From Letharia columbiana (taxonomy: Eukaryota > Ascomycota > Lecanoromycetes > Lecanorales > Parmeliaceae), in the NCBI RefSeq assembly GCF_014066305.1, contig NW_023501046.1, forward strand, positions 1 through 64,000: a DNA stretch of 64,000 bases. Direction: 5' to 3'. Position numbers and translations under genes: made by a program. Each line of letters begins with the position of its first letter. Position 1 is the stretch's first letter. The notes below the pieces were generated by a model. The model did not search any database. It had not been told where the DNA came from and saw only the letters and a list, made by a program, of their open reading frames with translations. Positions 26,457 through 39,959 of this stretch are shown here, in pieces.

Positions 26457-26950
26457 ATCGAAAAGCTATATAGCTTCACATAAGAGGACAAGAGGATCTC
26501 GGCAAGCAGAACTCTCCCTTACTTCTTTTACATCTACATCTATAACTTTGAATCATGAAATGAAAATAAACAACCTCGGAAGCAAAGAAGGACCGAACGT
26601 GCGGTTGTTTTCTCTGTAAGATAGAATAACAGATCACGCTAGTGGTAGAACCACGGTTAAATATTTCTATTCACTGCTCCGCTCCCTGCTCCTGCTCCTG
26701 ATTTCGTAAGTAGCATCACGTATAGGTGGACCTCGTCGCCGCTCGCTCACCCTAGAGTAGGCTGGGACTGGGAGGGGGGTTGACTCCGGGGCAGAATTTA
26801 CTTACCTTGGCGTCCATCTTGGCATCAGTCAATTCAAACCCCCTCGACAACCCTCGCCCTTTTTCCTTTTTCCATCACATTTATCCCTAAGTAACACACT
26901 ACTCACTCTTGCTGCTTCTCGGATCCGACACTATTCGATAAACGCCGAGA
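26457..26950. other. Upstream region of the nuclease-like gene
   Basis: Balanced-composition 5' flank of the minus-strand gene, probably holding its promoter. It includes a short GCTCC array at 26,672-26,703 (ctgctccgctccctgctcc). No additional gene is visible. AT-rich sequence begins at about 26,955. Confidence 0.5.
26672..26703. repeat. GCTCCT-type array at right edge of island
   Basis: A short array of CTGCTCC/GCTCCT units near the right edge of the small GC island, matching the longer array at the left edge (23,166-23,320). Confidence 0.6.
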
Positions 26951-26996
26951 GGCAATAAATTATTTTCTCCGTATTATTATTTCGATTACTATCTTA

Positions 26997-27600
26997 TTAT
27001 ATTAATATACGAGTAAAGGTCTATAAATTAAATTTATAATAATTTTTTTAATTAAAACTATCGAGTAGATTTAATAAGCGATCTTTAATAAGCGATATTT
27101 AAGTGCCTTGCCTTTTAATAATTATAAAACTAAATTTAGAAATTCTTTTTCTATCTAAAAGTCTATATTTTATTCTATAATTTAAAAAAGAAATCTTAAA
27201 ATTTTAATAGAAAATAAAAAAGTTATTTTAAAATTAAATAATATATATCTAATTAAAGCTATTCGACTATCGAGCGAACTTTAATAAGCGATATTTAAAT
27301 TTCTTACGCTTTAATAATTATAAGACTAAATATAAATATTCTTTATTTATCTAAAAGCTTATATTTCGTTCTATAATTTAAAAAAAGAATCTTAAAAATT
27401 TAATAGAAAATAAAAAAGATATTATATATGTAAATAATATATCTCTATTTATTTTAATAAGAGAGACGTAAAAGAGCGAGATTTTAATAATTACGAACGC
27501 TAATTTATTTACTCGCGATATCTAATTAAAAAGCGTAGATCTAATAAATTTATAATTAACTATATATATAAATTTAAGATTTTATAGCTTAGCTTTTCTT
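26997..27600 (+). mobile_element. MITE-like element, copy C with internal duplication
   Basis: The sequence from atacgagtaaaggtctataa to the aatttaagatttta region near 27,590 matches the family at 15,785-16,222 in the same orientation. A segment of about 190 bp (around 27,058-27,245) is repeated immediately after (around 27,254-27,435), so the copy is longer. It is thoroughly RIP-mutated and sits at the right border of the nuclease-gene island. No coding capacity seen. Confidence 0.55.
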
Positions 27601-30600
27601 TAATTATAACGATATACTTTAATTCTTTTCAATTCGCCTATTTATCAATTCTTATATCCCCTTTATACTTTATTAAAGTAACTCTTCTATAACTAGAATT
27701 CTTTATCCGCTTTAAATTCTAATATTTATATATATATATATTATTATTCGAATAATTATATCTTAGTACTATTTATCTAAATTTAAATAAGATAATAAGT
27801 CTATCGATAAAGAGATTAAACTAGATAAGAATAATATTTATATTATTAATTTTAATAAAGAAGTTAGTTAGCTACTTAAGAAAAGTATAAGATTATAATT
27901 AATCTAACTTAATATATAATATATTAAATCGCTATTCTTATAATCTACGATATCTTCGAGTAAATCTTTCTTAACGCCCGCTTTCTCGTTAATTACTACG
28001 TTAAGAAAGTATATATTATTATCTATCTTTCGAATTTATAAGTTTTTATTCTACTCGCCGAGATTAATATTATTAAATTAAGAAGAGTCTTAATATCGCT
28101 TTTTATATAGCTTTAATAATAAGATTATTATCTCTAACGTAATAGAGGGCGATAAATTCGATCTAATAGAATTTATTAATTATTACTTTAAGAATATCCG
28201 CTTTCTCGAGATCGAAATCTACGTTAAATCTTTAAAGTAAAAATACGACTTTAAGAAGCTCGATATAATTAAATTCTATTATAGTAGATAGATTATTTTC
28301 TAGCTCGAAGCTAAAGGCTAGTTTACTCTTTTCTAATTATATATAAGATATTATTTTCTATTAATATATTAATATTTCTTTAGATAAAAATCTAGTTAAC
28401 TATATTTCGATCGCGTATCTCTTTCTTTTTAAAAAGAAGAAAATTAACGTCGTTAACGTCTCGATATAGATTATTATCTCGAAGAATAATTTATAACTAA
28501 TACTCGAATTGAAAGCGTATACGAATAGCGTAATTTCGAGCTTGAATCTCGAATATAACTATTAATATTTCCTCGAATCGAATTACGATTTCGTTATTAG
28601 ATATAATTAGAGCGATATAAAGTAGAAGAAGATATTAAAGAGAGTAAAGAATACGGCTATAGAGTGATTTACGTAGTTTTTATATCTATATTAGATATTA
28701 TTAATAATATCTCTTTTATCGTATTAAAGAAGAATAATTAAAAAGAAATTAGAAGAATTAAAGTATATATATAATTAATAATATTAAGTATTAAGTATTA
28801 TAGAATTAGACTAATAGTATAATTTTATAATATTATAATTATTAAATATTCTACTTCGATAAGATCTACTTTTACTTTATAATATACTTTTAATTAAAGT
28901 AAGAATAATTTACGTAATTAGCTATAATAGTATAATGAAAATAAAGTATAAATAATAGCGATAAAAGAAATTAGCTAAGGCGGAAATAGAGTAAAGAAGT
29001 TTTTTATAATAAGTAATTTCGAATTTACGTCTTATCTTTTTCTAATTAATCGTTCTAATTAAACTTTATTAAGTAAGACTAGCGTTAATTAGATAAGCTT
29101 ATTTAAAATAAAATAACTATTTATCGCTATTATAATATCGCGTTAATAAATAAGATAAATTAAATAAAGCTTAGCTTAGATAAATTAATAGTATAACTCG
29201 ATACTTTTATTATATTATTATTACTCGCTAAATTATTATCTAGATATTATAAACCGTTATAACCTCGATTATATAGATTATAGTTTTTAACGATTTAAGA
29301 AATTATAGCTTAGTATAGCTTTTTTTAAATAATATATAGCTCGCTAATAGTTTAAAATTATTATATATTCTATTATTCTTTCTTATTTTCTCTTATTAAA
29401 TATCTTCGATCTTAAATAATAATATTCTTTATCGTTATATTTTTTACTTTCGCTTTTATACTTTTACTATATACTATATTAGTTACGCGAATATTATTAA
29501 TAAATATATTTATATATAATACTATAGTAGTAAGAACGAATATAGTTATCGACTTAATATTATCTCTTATTAACTTATTAAGTTTAATTTCTATTCTAAC
29601 GAATATAGATATTCGTATATACGCTTTAGAGAAGATATACGTTATAAAAGTCTTTACGAATAATGCTAGTTATATAATATTATCTATAATTACTAAGTTT
29701 CGCATATTACTCGCTTTAATCGTTATCGTATTAAAGAATATTATTAAGACTATAAATATAGAGATTAAGATTAATAGATTTATTAGTAATATTATAAATA
29801 GCGATTTTTTAATTTCGCTTATCTCGATATTTATAAGATAGAGTAAGATTATTAAAAGTATATTAGCTTTAAAAAGTTCGTCTAGTCGATTAATTATATT
29901 AAACCCTTTAATATTTATAATAATTTTTATTAATTCTTCTAATAGGGGGCTAGAATATTAGCGAGTAATAGCTTTAAGAATAATAGTTCTCTAGTAAATA
30001 TATATAATACTACTCTTAATATAGTAGAGTTTTTATTAATTATAAATAAGGCGTTAGAAGATAGTAATTATATTAGATTTAAAATATCGATAGCTTTATT
30101 ATCTATAGATCTAGTTATTTATATTATTAAAATTACTAACTTCTAAAACTTTATTATAAATAAAATTATCTAAGTAGAATACTCTTTAAATATATCGAGT
30201 ATAAACGCTTTATTCGCGTATATAGATAGTATTATAACTATAATAATAAGTATATTAATTAAAGTTTCGATTTAGGCTATTATTATCTTAATATATATTA
30301 CTATAAGCGCTATTATTACTATAATATTATCTAAAAGTATTATTATAATCGAGATATCTAAATTATATATATATAGTCTTATATTTCTTATTTTTAGACT
30401 ATTAGAATTTTATTCGTTCTTCTCTCTCTATTATAAACTATTCTTCTTTTCTTTAGAGATTATATAGCGTTTATTCTATTCTCTTAGTAAATCTTCTATT
30501 ATTTTAATTATTAATATCGATTTATTAAAATTATCGTTAGACGAGAATTTAAATAATAATAATTCTAACGACGAAATGCTTACTTTAATTTAAAGCTCGA

Positions 30601-32975
30601 GTTAAATAATATAGAGTATAGTTTCTTTATTAGTTATAGAGACGCTAACTCGATATATAGTTATACTATTAATTAATATTTCTTAGTTTATAATAAATTC
30701 TCTATTTATTCTATATACTTAATGAAAGAATATTACGTAAGTAAATAGAAGTAATAATACTCTAGAATTTTTCGCCTTAGAGCTTAGCGATATCGAGACT
30801 TTAGTTATCGATATTAATTCTAATTTTATTATTATATAAGAATTAGAACTTGAAATCGAAATATCGAATAATAAATAGACGAATTTAGATTATAACGATA
30901 TTATCTATATAACGAAGTCTCTTAATTCGAATCTTAACGTAAGCTTAAGAGATCTTTATAATAAAGATTAAAGGTTAAGAGGTAATAGTCTATTTAAGAG
31001 AATTTCGATTTAGAGTTAGACGAAAAAGATTATAATATAAAGTCTTACTATAATATCGCTAGTATCGAATTTTTCGTTACTAGATTATAGACTTAGCGAA
31101 TAAGATAAGATATATTTCTATTATTTTATTAATATAATAGAGTCTAATTAAAATATATAAGTCTATCTTCTAAATATCGATCTTAATATATAGTATCTAA
31201 AATTTAATAGTCGACTTAAGCTAGATATTATATATAGATAAACTTAGAATAATTAAAATATAGACTAGCTTTTTTCTAGAATAGATAATAAAGAGAATTT
31301 TTTTATTACGATTTTCGACGATATAATTATTTAGTAGTCGTATAAATATAGCTATATTAATCTTAATTCTAATAGCGCGATTTATATAATTTACTTAGAT
31401 TTTCGATTAAGATAGATTAAGTATAATAATTTAATATTATATAAGACTTATATATTTAACTTTATTATAGACGATTATCTTAATTAGATATAAAAGTATT
31501 ATTATATAATTATTAAGTTACTATAATATACTAATAACTCTCGCTTTATAAGTAGTATATTATTTTTTCTTTTCTCGATTAAAGACGCGATTATTATAAT
31601 AATTAAGAATATAGAGAAGAAAAAGCGATTAGAAGAAGAATATTTTATAATCTCCTCTATTATAGAATATTCGTTTAGCGATTAAGATAATATAAGTTAA
31701 TATCTAAAGAGTATTAAGAAAAAGTTTTTAAAGATATAGAGAAATTTTCTAAATTAAATTAATAATAATATTATTATTATTAGCGCCGCTGCGAGAAATA
31801 TAAACGATAAAAATTAGAGATTAATTTTATTCTCGTATAGTTATTTCGAAATTCGAAGATTATAATAGAAAGTATTATATCTAATACTATAGCTTATTCG
31901 AAATCTTAAGATTATATAGAAGATAATATCTCGATAGTCTACGTATTAGATATAAGTACTTAAATCGTATTAAGTAATCTAAGTTAGACTTATATTTATT
32001 AATATTTTAACTCTATTCTAAGCGTCGTAATATCGTCTAATACGTTATAAATCTTTATTATATATATTCTTAGATAAATATAAGAGATTTAATAATCTTC
32101 TCTTATAGCGTATAAAATTATAATTAGCTATATCGCTTAAATACTTATCTTAGAATATAGCGATAATATAGTTATTTCTTCTAATTCGAGCGAGTAATTA
32201 AATATATATATTTATAGAATAATCTTAACTTAGTCGAAGTTAAGAGATATTAATAATATATTTATTATTTATAATAACGTATCGTTAGAGCTTTATTAGA
32301 ACTACGAGAGTTTTAGTAAATATAGAAAGCGTAATAGATTATATTCGTTAATTTAAGTTAATTTATTATTAAGTACTAAAGCTTTACTCGCCTTAATCGC
32401 GATAGCTATTATAGTCGAAGATAAAGATTAATTTAAAAAAACTATCGCTAAAATATTCTCGATATTTATAATAGCTATTAAAGGAATTATAAAAGAAGTT
32501 TTAGTAGATATAATAGTAGTTTATATAATATAGACTATATCTCGTTAATACTTATCGCTTTATCTTCGATAACTATTATAACGATAGTATTATACTTCTA
32601 CGTTATAGACTCTTATAATTTATAATAGTAGAATTATAAATTAATAGATCTATTATAAGATTATAGCGTTAATAGTTATTTTATCTAGCTTATATACTTA
32701 GAGTATTACTACGATAGATGAATTATATTTTTATATCTTAAACTATAAGATTCTTATAAATTTATATCTTATCTTATACTTTTATACTTTAATAGAATAT
32801 AAATTTATAAGATATTATTAATAGAGATATAATTTTATAAGATATTATTAATAGAGATATAATTTTATAAGTTATTATCTATAAAGCGAGTTAGTATTAA
32901 AAAATATATCTTTAAGAGCTTTACGAGATCTCTTAGAGATATCTATAGTATAAAGTATAAATATCTCTATTTAAC
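27601..32975. repeat. RIP-degraded repeats, family not identified
   Basis: AT-rich sequence with surviving CpG words and no open frames. Stretches with more regular codon-like texture (for example 28,050-28,700 and 30,500-32,700) suggest former coding regions of transposons. I could not match any to a known domain. A 28-30 bp unit (gatattattaatagagatat) is repeated in tandem at about 32,810-32,875. Confidence 0.6.
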
Positions 32976-32978
32976 TCT

Positions 32979-34300
32979 TTAGCGGTAAATCGAGTTACTA
33001 ATAATTAGAATAGAGAGTCTAAAATATTCTAAAATACCCTTCTAATAATTTATAGATATAGAAATATCGATAATATCTTATATTTTTATACTCTAAGAAA
33101 TAATAACTTATAAATTTATACTTTAAAGATTATAATTTATAAATTTATATCTTATTTTTTTAATAAGAGATATAAAAATATAAGATAAAGTATAAATTTA
33201 TAAGAATTTCATAGTTTAAGATATGAATTTATAATTTATTTTTATTACGATATTAGTATCTTTTAGTCTATTCGCGTTAATACTATTAATCTCTACTACT
33301 TACTATAATAGATATTATTAAAAATTCTTCTCGAGATCTTTATTCTCTTTAAATAACGTTTTAAATTATTTTAGAAGTTTTTCTAGCGCTAAAAAGTCTT
33401 TCTAAATTATTTATATATTTAAAAAGATTTTAACTACTTTAATATTAGATATACTTAATACTATATCTATATATCTACTTATATATATATTATTTCTATA
33501 TAATCTTATTATTTACGAGTATTAAATATATATAATTATTATTAATAATTTTAGCTAGTTTATATACGAAGAGAATTTTAGCTTATATATTATATAAACT
33601 AGTACTAGAGAGATTTAGTAACGATAATTAAAAGAAATAATTAAAATAATTCTTTAGCGTTAACTCGAGTTATTAATAATTAGAATAGATAGTCTAAAAT
33701 ACGCTAAAATATTCTTCTAATAATTTATAGATATAGGAATTTTAATATTATCTTATATTTTTATACTTTAAAAAATAATAATTTATAAATTTATATTTTA
33801 AAGATTATAATTTATAAATTTATATCTTATTTTTTTAATAAGAGATATAAAAATATAAGATAAAATATAAATTTATAAAAATCTTATAATTTAAAATATA
33901 AATTTATAATTTATTCTTACTACGATATTAATATCTTCTAGCCCGTTCGCGCTAGTACTATTAATCTCTACTACTTACTATAATAAATACTATTAAAAAT
34001 TCTTTTTAAGATCTTCGCTCTCTTTAAACGATATTTTAAGTTATTTAAGAGTTTTTCTAGCGCTAAAAAGTCTTTTTAAACTATTTATATATTTAGAAAG
34101 ATCTTAATTACTTTAATATTAAATATATTTAATTATATATCTATATATCTATTTATATATATATTATTTCTATATAATCTTATTATTTATAAGTATTAAA
34201 TATATATAATTATTATTAATAATTTTAGCTAGTTTATATACGAAGAGAATTTTAACTTATACGTTATACGAACTATTATTAAAGAGATTTAGTAACGATA
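32979..34300 (+). repeat. Tandem duplication, period about 675 bp
   Basis: Two units start at about 32,979 and 33,654 (tttagcg...cgagttattaataattagaatag) and match along their whole length to the gataattaaaagaaataatt end. Inside each unit are mirrored tracts around ataatttataaatttatatc. Both units are AT-rich and differ mostly by transitions, as expected if RIP acted after duplication. Confidence 0.75.
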
Positions 34301-34410
34301 ATTAAAAGAAATAATTAAAAGAAATAATTAAAAGAAATAATTAAAAGAAATAATTAAAAGAAATAATTAAAAGAAATAATTAAAAGAAATAATTAAAAGA
34401 AATAATTAAA
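34298..34410. repeat. 13-bp minisatellite (AATTAAAAGAAAT)n
   Basis: About eight and a half near-perfect copies of AATTAAAAGAAAT. It lies at the end of the second 675-bp unit; the first unit has only about one copy at the matching position. The array has therefore expanded in one unit only. Confidence 0.9.
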
Positions 34411-34834
34411 TTATAAGCTTAATAAAAACTATTAAAATTTTGAAATTCTAAAATTTTTTATCTCGTATAATATTAGAACTAGTATAGATACGATATTAAT
34501 ATAGATAAAATAGAATAGAATAATAAAACTATCGAATTATATATATAGTAAGAAGATATAATATAATAGAAGATATTTTCGTTAAGACTCGCTTATAACT
34601 AGTAACTAGCTATAAGTTATACTATATCTTACTATAAGTAAATTTAAATTTACTAAAACCTTCTCGAAAATAAAAAAAAAATAATAACTTAATATTTAAT
34701 TTCTTATAGTTATAAGAGTTTATATTATATATATATATCTAGAATTTACTAGGCCTCTATTAATTTACTTCTAAATAGACTTTTAAACTTCTTTTTTAAT
34801 GCTTTAAAATATTATATCTATCGCTATAATAATA

Positions 34835-34927
34835 TAAGTAAATAAGTAAATAAGTAAGTAAGTAAGTAAGTAAGTAGATAAGCGAGTAGATAAGCGAGTA
34901 GATAAGCGAGTAGATAAGCGAGTAAAT
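34835..34927. repeat. AAGT/GCGAGTAGATAA microsatellite
   Basis: AAGT repeats followed by four GCGAGTA-type units, corresponding to the array at 14,265-14,350 in copy 1. Confidence 0.85.
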
Positions 34928-35562
34928 AACTAGAGATCTCGACTAGTCGATAAGATACGGCGACGGCGATATAGTTTTAAGAAGTATATTTGATAATAGC
35001 TAGAATCTATAATTCGATTTAATATAGATAGTAAATAACTAGATAAGCTAATAAAACTATATTAATATAGACTTAAATAATAAAAATCTCGAGTATAATA
35101 ATAAGATCTAACGACGACGAGATAAATTAGATGTTATTATTAAGTATTATTTAATAATAACTATAATAAATAATATACTTTAATAGAGATATTAGATAAA
35201 TATTAATTAAAGATTTACGTTATTTTATAAAATAAGAGTAATTTTAGAGCGTATTATAAAGGTAGCGAGCTTAAACTTTATATATTAATATTATAAGTAA
35301 AGAAAGATATCGCTATCGATAACTATAAATTATAATATTATAAATACTATTTATTTTTAACTTATATTTAAATAATAGACTTATTTCGACGTTATTCTTT
35401 TATCTCTTTTTATAATATTCTTATTTTTAAACGATATAATAGAAGTATTTCTCTTATAAGACTTAGATAAATTTATCTTAAATAATTAATATATAAAAAG
35501 CTTTTATAGATATATAGATTATATCTTATTATCTTCTTCTTTATTACTCTTAGTCTTATTTA

Positions 35563-36051
35563 CGCTATATAAGAAGGCGAAGTAAAGCGAGGTTTTAAGT
35601 ATCTAATATTACCCCGCTTTAGATCGAGGTTTTCACGAGACGAGATAGAGTCGAGATAGAGTTTTCCTATCGAGGTAACGGGGGTATATCGTTACTCTCG
35701 CTAAGTCTATTAATTAAGTTAGCTCGAGATCGTTATTCTTATAACGTTTCTATAACGTTCTTCTAATATCTTATAAATATAATCTCACATATATTCTAAG
35801 TATCTTTCTAAGTATCTATATCTTATACTCTAATTTAGACTATAACATCGTATTCTATACTCTATTTTACCCTATTTCTATTACATAATATCAAAATTTA
35901 GAGGGGTCGCTTAGAAATACTTAGGGTTTACCGGGTTAACGGGGTATATTCCGAAACCTTACTTCGAGTCGAGACGAGATCGAGGTTTTAAGAAAATTCG
36001 AAACCTCGATCTAAAACCTCTCGAAACCTCGTCGGGGCCCCCTTTTTAGCG
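35563..36051 (+). mobile_element. 489-bp un-RIPped MITE-like insertion with TA flanks
   Basis: This interrupts copy 2 of the large repeat exactly where copy 1 is continuous (near 15,505). Both ends abut TA (35,561-35,562 and 36,052-36,053). The left end reads CGCTATATAAGAAGG and the right end, reversed, CGCTAAAAAGGGGG. GAGGTTT words are present in opposite orientations near both ends. The element keeps CpA dinucleotides and GC-rich words (ggggccccc, gggtttaccgggtt) that the host repeat has lost, so it inserted after the main RIP episode. This is consistent with a Tc1/mariner-type MITE; no coding capacity seen. Confidence 0.6.
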
Positions 36052-38100
36052 TATATTATCTTTCTCTTTAATCTTAAGATCTTTCTCTTTAATTTCTTTT
36101 AGCTTAAAACTATTAATCTTAATAATATTATCTTATAAGTCCTCGTCTAAATTCTTCTTCGTTATATATATACTAAATTTTAATAATACTTTAAACTTCG
36201 CTAATATAGACTTACTCTTTTTCTTAATCTTATTCTTCTTTAACTTTAACTTCTTTTTAACTATCTTCTTATATATAATCTTATCTTTCTTAATAGAATT
36301 TTCTACTACTTATATATAATTTAAATTTAATATTTCATATACTATAAAGAGTATACGTTTATTCTTCTCTTTCTTATAGACTTAGAGAATATCGTATATA
36401 AAATTACTATTAAGAATATTAAATAAAAAGCGATATAATAAAAAAGAAGAATCTTTATCGTCAATATAGAAAGAGAGTTATTAACGAGTTACTCGAGAAT
36501 TATAAATAATAATATTTTAGATTTTACTCTTTAAAATTATATCTTTTTTAATCTATTACTCGATATTTAATCTAAATAATTTTTTATTTATTAACTTTAG
36601 TAAAATAGAATTTATATTTATTAGATTAATTAATATTAATTATTTAATAATAATAATTATATATAAAAAGATTTATTATTAATATATTTAAGCTTTAGAA
36701 GATCTAGACTTACTAGATTATAGAATTAATAATATAATATTATTAAAGCCTTAGAGATAAATATTATAATACTACTATTATTAAATTAAATATAATTATT
36801 AATATTATCTATATATATAATCTAATTACTTATATAAGATCGAATATTATTAAGAGTTTAATCTTTAATAATAAAGCTAATACGACTTAAACTAGTTAAT
36901 ATCTCTCTTTATTTAAATATATATACTAGTCTAAAAAAGTTATAAATATTTATAATAGAAATTAAAATCTTTAATTACTTTTATTTCTTAACTCTATAAT
37001 TTATATATTCTTTTTTAAATTATAATATATAATAATCGAAGCTTAATAGATTCTTATAGAAATATATAAATTAAGTTATAATAAGTATTTTTTAAAAGTT
37101 AGAAAGAATAAAGAGTTAATATTTATAAGTGTTAATATAAAAGAGATAGTTAAATAATATAAATAATAGCGAGATACTTATAATCGAAAGACCTCGATTA
37201 TATACTCTATTATATACTCTATTATATACTCTATTATATATTTAATATTATATATTTAATTATAAATATAGCTTAAATAGTAAATAGAGTATATTCTTTA
37301 ATATAGCTCGAATAATAAATTAAGTATATTTTTTAAAATAGTTTAAAAGAAAAAATCGAGTATATTTATTAAAAGTATAAAATACTATATAATTATATAA
37401 CGAACTCTCTCTGCGAAGTTTTATTATTCGAAAGAATAATATTTAAGATATTTTTTCTATATACGATATCTTAAATAAATAAGAAACGAGTACGCTAGAC
37501 TTCTATAAAGAAATATTATTATTTCGAAAATTATAGAGAGATTAATCTTTATAATAGCGATATAGATAATAGCGAGATTATTAAAAAATCTAATAAATAT
37601 TAAATTACGAGTATATTATTTTAGCGTTAAGAGACTTTCGTTTTAAAGAGATTTAGTAAATAAATAAAAGAATAATAGCTAAATATATATTTTATTATAA
37701 AGTAATTATTTAATATTTAATTTTTCGATAGAGAAGAAATCGTCGAATAATATAATATAATTAATTCGAGTATTTTCGAGTCGAATCGAGCTATAAATAT
37801 TAAACTTTAAATTAATATTAAATAATCTTTTAGTAATTTTCTTTATAATATACTAGATAGTTAATATTAATTAAGATTATTAACGACGATAATAAGATTT
37901 ATAAATATTATATTATAGCTTAAAAAGATCTTTATAAATAGATTAATAAGAAAAGTATATTTAATAAAACTTATATAAAATAATTATTAAATAATAAGCG
38001 TTTAAGTAATTAATTAATAAGTATTAAAAAATAAGGCATAAGCGTAATATCTAGACTTCGAATAAATTTAATTCGTTTAAAAATACGATATTCGAGATCT

Positions 38101-39527
38101 TATCGGGTCGTCTATTAATTTATTAGAAAAATAGAAATCTTATTTAATACGAGAGTAATATACTTCTTATAAGTCTCTTTTAATATATACTTTATAATAA
38201 ATATATATTAAAAGAGACTTATAAGATATATATTTCTTTAAATAATAAAAGAATATTAATCGAGAAGATTAACGATTAATTTTTCTTATCGTCGATTAAT
38301 ATATAACTCTTAGATATATAATTCTCGTTATCTAACTCTATAAAAATAGTATTTATATAATTTCTAAACTCCGCTAGCTTCTTATTCCTTTAAGCCTTAT
38401 AAAAGACTATTATAATTTTTTTAAAAAGCTTTTAAGACTTAGCTCTCTTTAATATCTACGTTAACGTTAGAGTTAAATTATTATTACTTATAGCGAGATA
38501 TTATTCGACCTTCTACTTAAGAAGAATAAAAATATAATTATATATATATCTTTCTATCTCTTCTTCTTAAATATATTCTTTATTATTAAAGTTATTAAAT
38601 TAAAATTAAGCGATTATATCTTTTTATAATATTACTATAATATTATAACGAGAAGATACTTATCTAGATTATATACTTTTACTTCTTAATAAAATATATT
38701 AATAAAATTAAGATTTAATACGCTAAAGTAGTTTATCGCTAGTTCCTCGAGATATTTATATATAAACTATAGTAAATTAAAAGTTATATACGGGCGAGTC
38801 TTTTACTTATAAATTTAAAGATCTTTACTTAAATTAAAAATATATAGATAGCGTATATAATAATAATATTCGCTAACCGATTCTTTATAAAATAATTTTC
38901 CTTTTTTAATCGATTAAAGAAGAGTATTTATTAATAAAGTTATAAGGATTATAAATATATTTATTAAGACTTAATACGTTAATTAGCGATACTTTTATTA
39001 AATATTTAACACTTCTTAATAACATAATTCTCTTTTAATCGATCTTCTTATAATTTATATAATTAATAAAATATATTAATAATAAGAATAATCTTAATAC
39101 CTCGATCTAAACAAAATCTTTTCGATATAATCTTATACTCTTTTATATATATTAAAAACTACTTTATAACGCTAATAACTATATATTTAAAGATTTTTAT
39201 ATAAATTTAAATAATTTTATAAGAGTATATATTAATTATAACGTAGATTTAAATATTAATAATCTCTAGCTTATAATAGATATTAATTAATTATATAGTA
39301 TTAAAATCGACTATTAAAAACTTCTTTCTTCTATATTATTTCTTCTAATATTTATTATTAACGCTCTTTAAATCTATAAATCTTAAAATATATATAATAT
39401 CGTTTTTTAAGATAAATATATCGTTATAATAAAAGTATACGTAAAGATATATAAAGCTCTAGACTCTAGTTATGATTAATATTTTAATTTAGATACTTTA
39501 TAATAATAGGTATAATCTTCTTATTAT
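38101..39527. repeat. RIP-degraded AT block up to the LTR element
   Basis: AT-rich sequence without open frames. It includes a strong palindrome at 38,165-38,226. No protein family recognised. Confidence 0.6.
38165..38226. repeat. 25-bp perfect inverted repeat with 12-nt loop
   Basis: The arm tcttataagtctcttttaat... (38,165-38,189) is followed after a 12-base loop by its exact reverse complement (38,202-38,226). It is a long hairpin within RIP-degraded DNA and could be a remnant of transposon ends or a recombination junction. Confidence 0.8.
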
Positions 39528-39693
39528 TGTTACGAGCGTACCCTTGACACACCACTCAGCCCTATGGCTAGCGGGCCTTGGCGGAGGCATCCCCTACCAT
39601 ATCATGCCTCCTTCCCACATACATAGTTCGGTAGCCTTATTATCCTAGTTCTACCTCACCTATACTGGTATCGCACCTATGCTGATCCTGATA
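39528..39693 (+). repeat. 5' LTR of TRIM-like element
   Basis: 166 bp, identical to the 3' LTR over the first ~133 bases. It differs at five positions, all transitions, within the last ~33 bases. Confidence 0.9.
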
Positions 39694-39959
39694 TTATAAT
39701 AAAGCTCCTTCGTATACCCGGCGAAGAGAAATGTAATCGGACACACTTCATTCGAATTAGCGGACGAATTTAAAGAAATACGCTGGCAGGGGCTTTGGCA
39801 AGAAACCAAGTTAAGCCATCGTATCCCTAGGTAAGCCCATCAGACGGGTAACTCGATTTCATAGCGAATCGGACTCGGCAAACAGTGGTCGAGGGATAAA
39901 GAAGGCATTGGACCATTCGTACGGCTAGCGAATCGAAAGAAATAGCCAACACCCCCACA

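Larger units (their letters stand above)
34665..38100 (+). repeat. Large RIP-degraded direct repeat, copy 2
   Basis: Matches 14,057-17,345 in the same orientation, about 20.6-20.7 kb away. It includes the AAGT array (34,835-34,927), the cttatttcgacgtta segment (35,373) and a region near 37,720-38,100 resembling 16,960-17,345. It lacks the two MITE-like insertions of copy 1 but carries a 489-bp insertion of its own at 35,563-36,051. Similarity is hard to follow between about 36,620 and 37,700. Confidence 0.65.

Noticed and set aside
26951..39527. CRISPR-like array at the AATTAAAAGAAAT minisatellite
   Set aside because: Head-to-tail 13-bp units without spacers in a eukaryotic AT block; it is a minisatellite.
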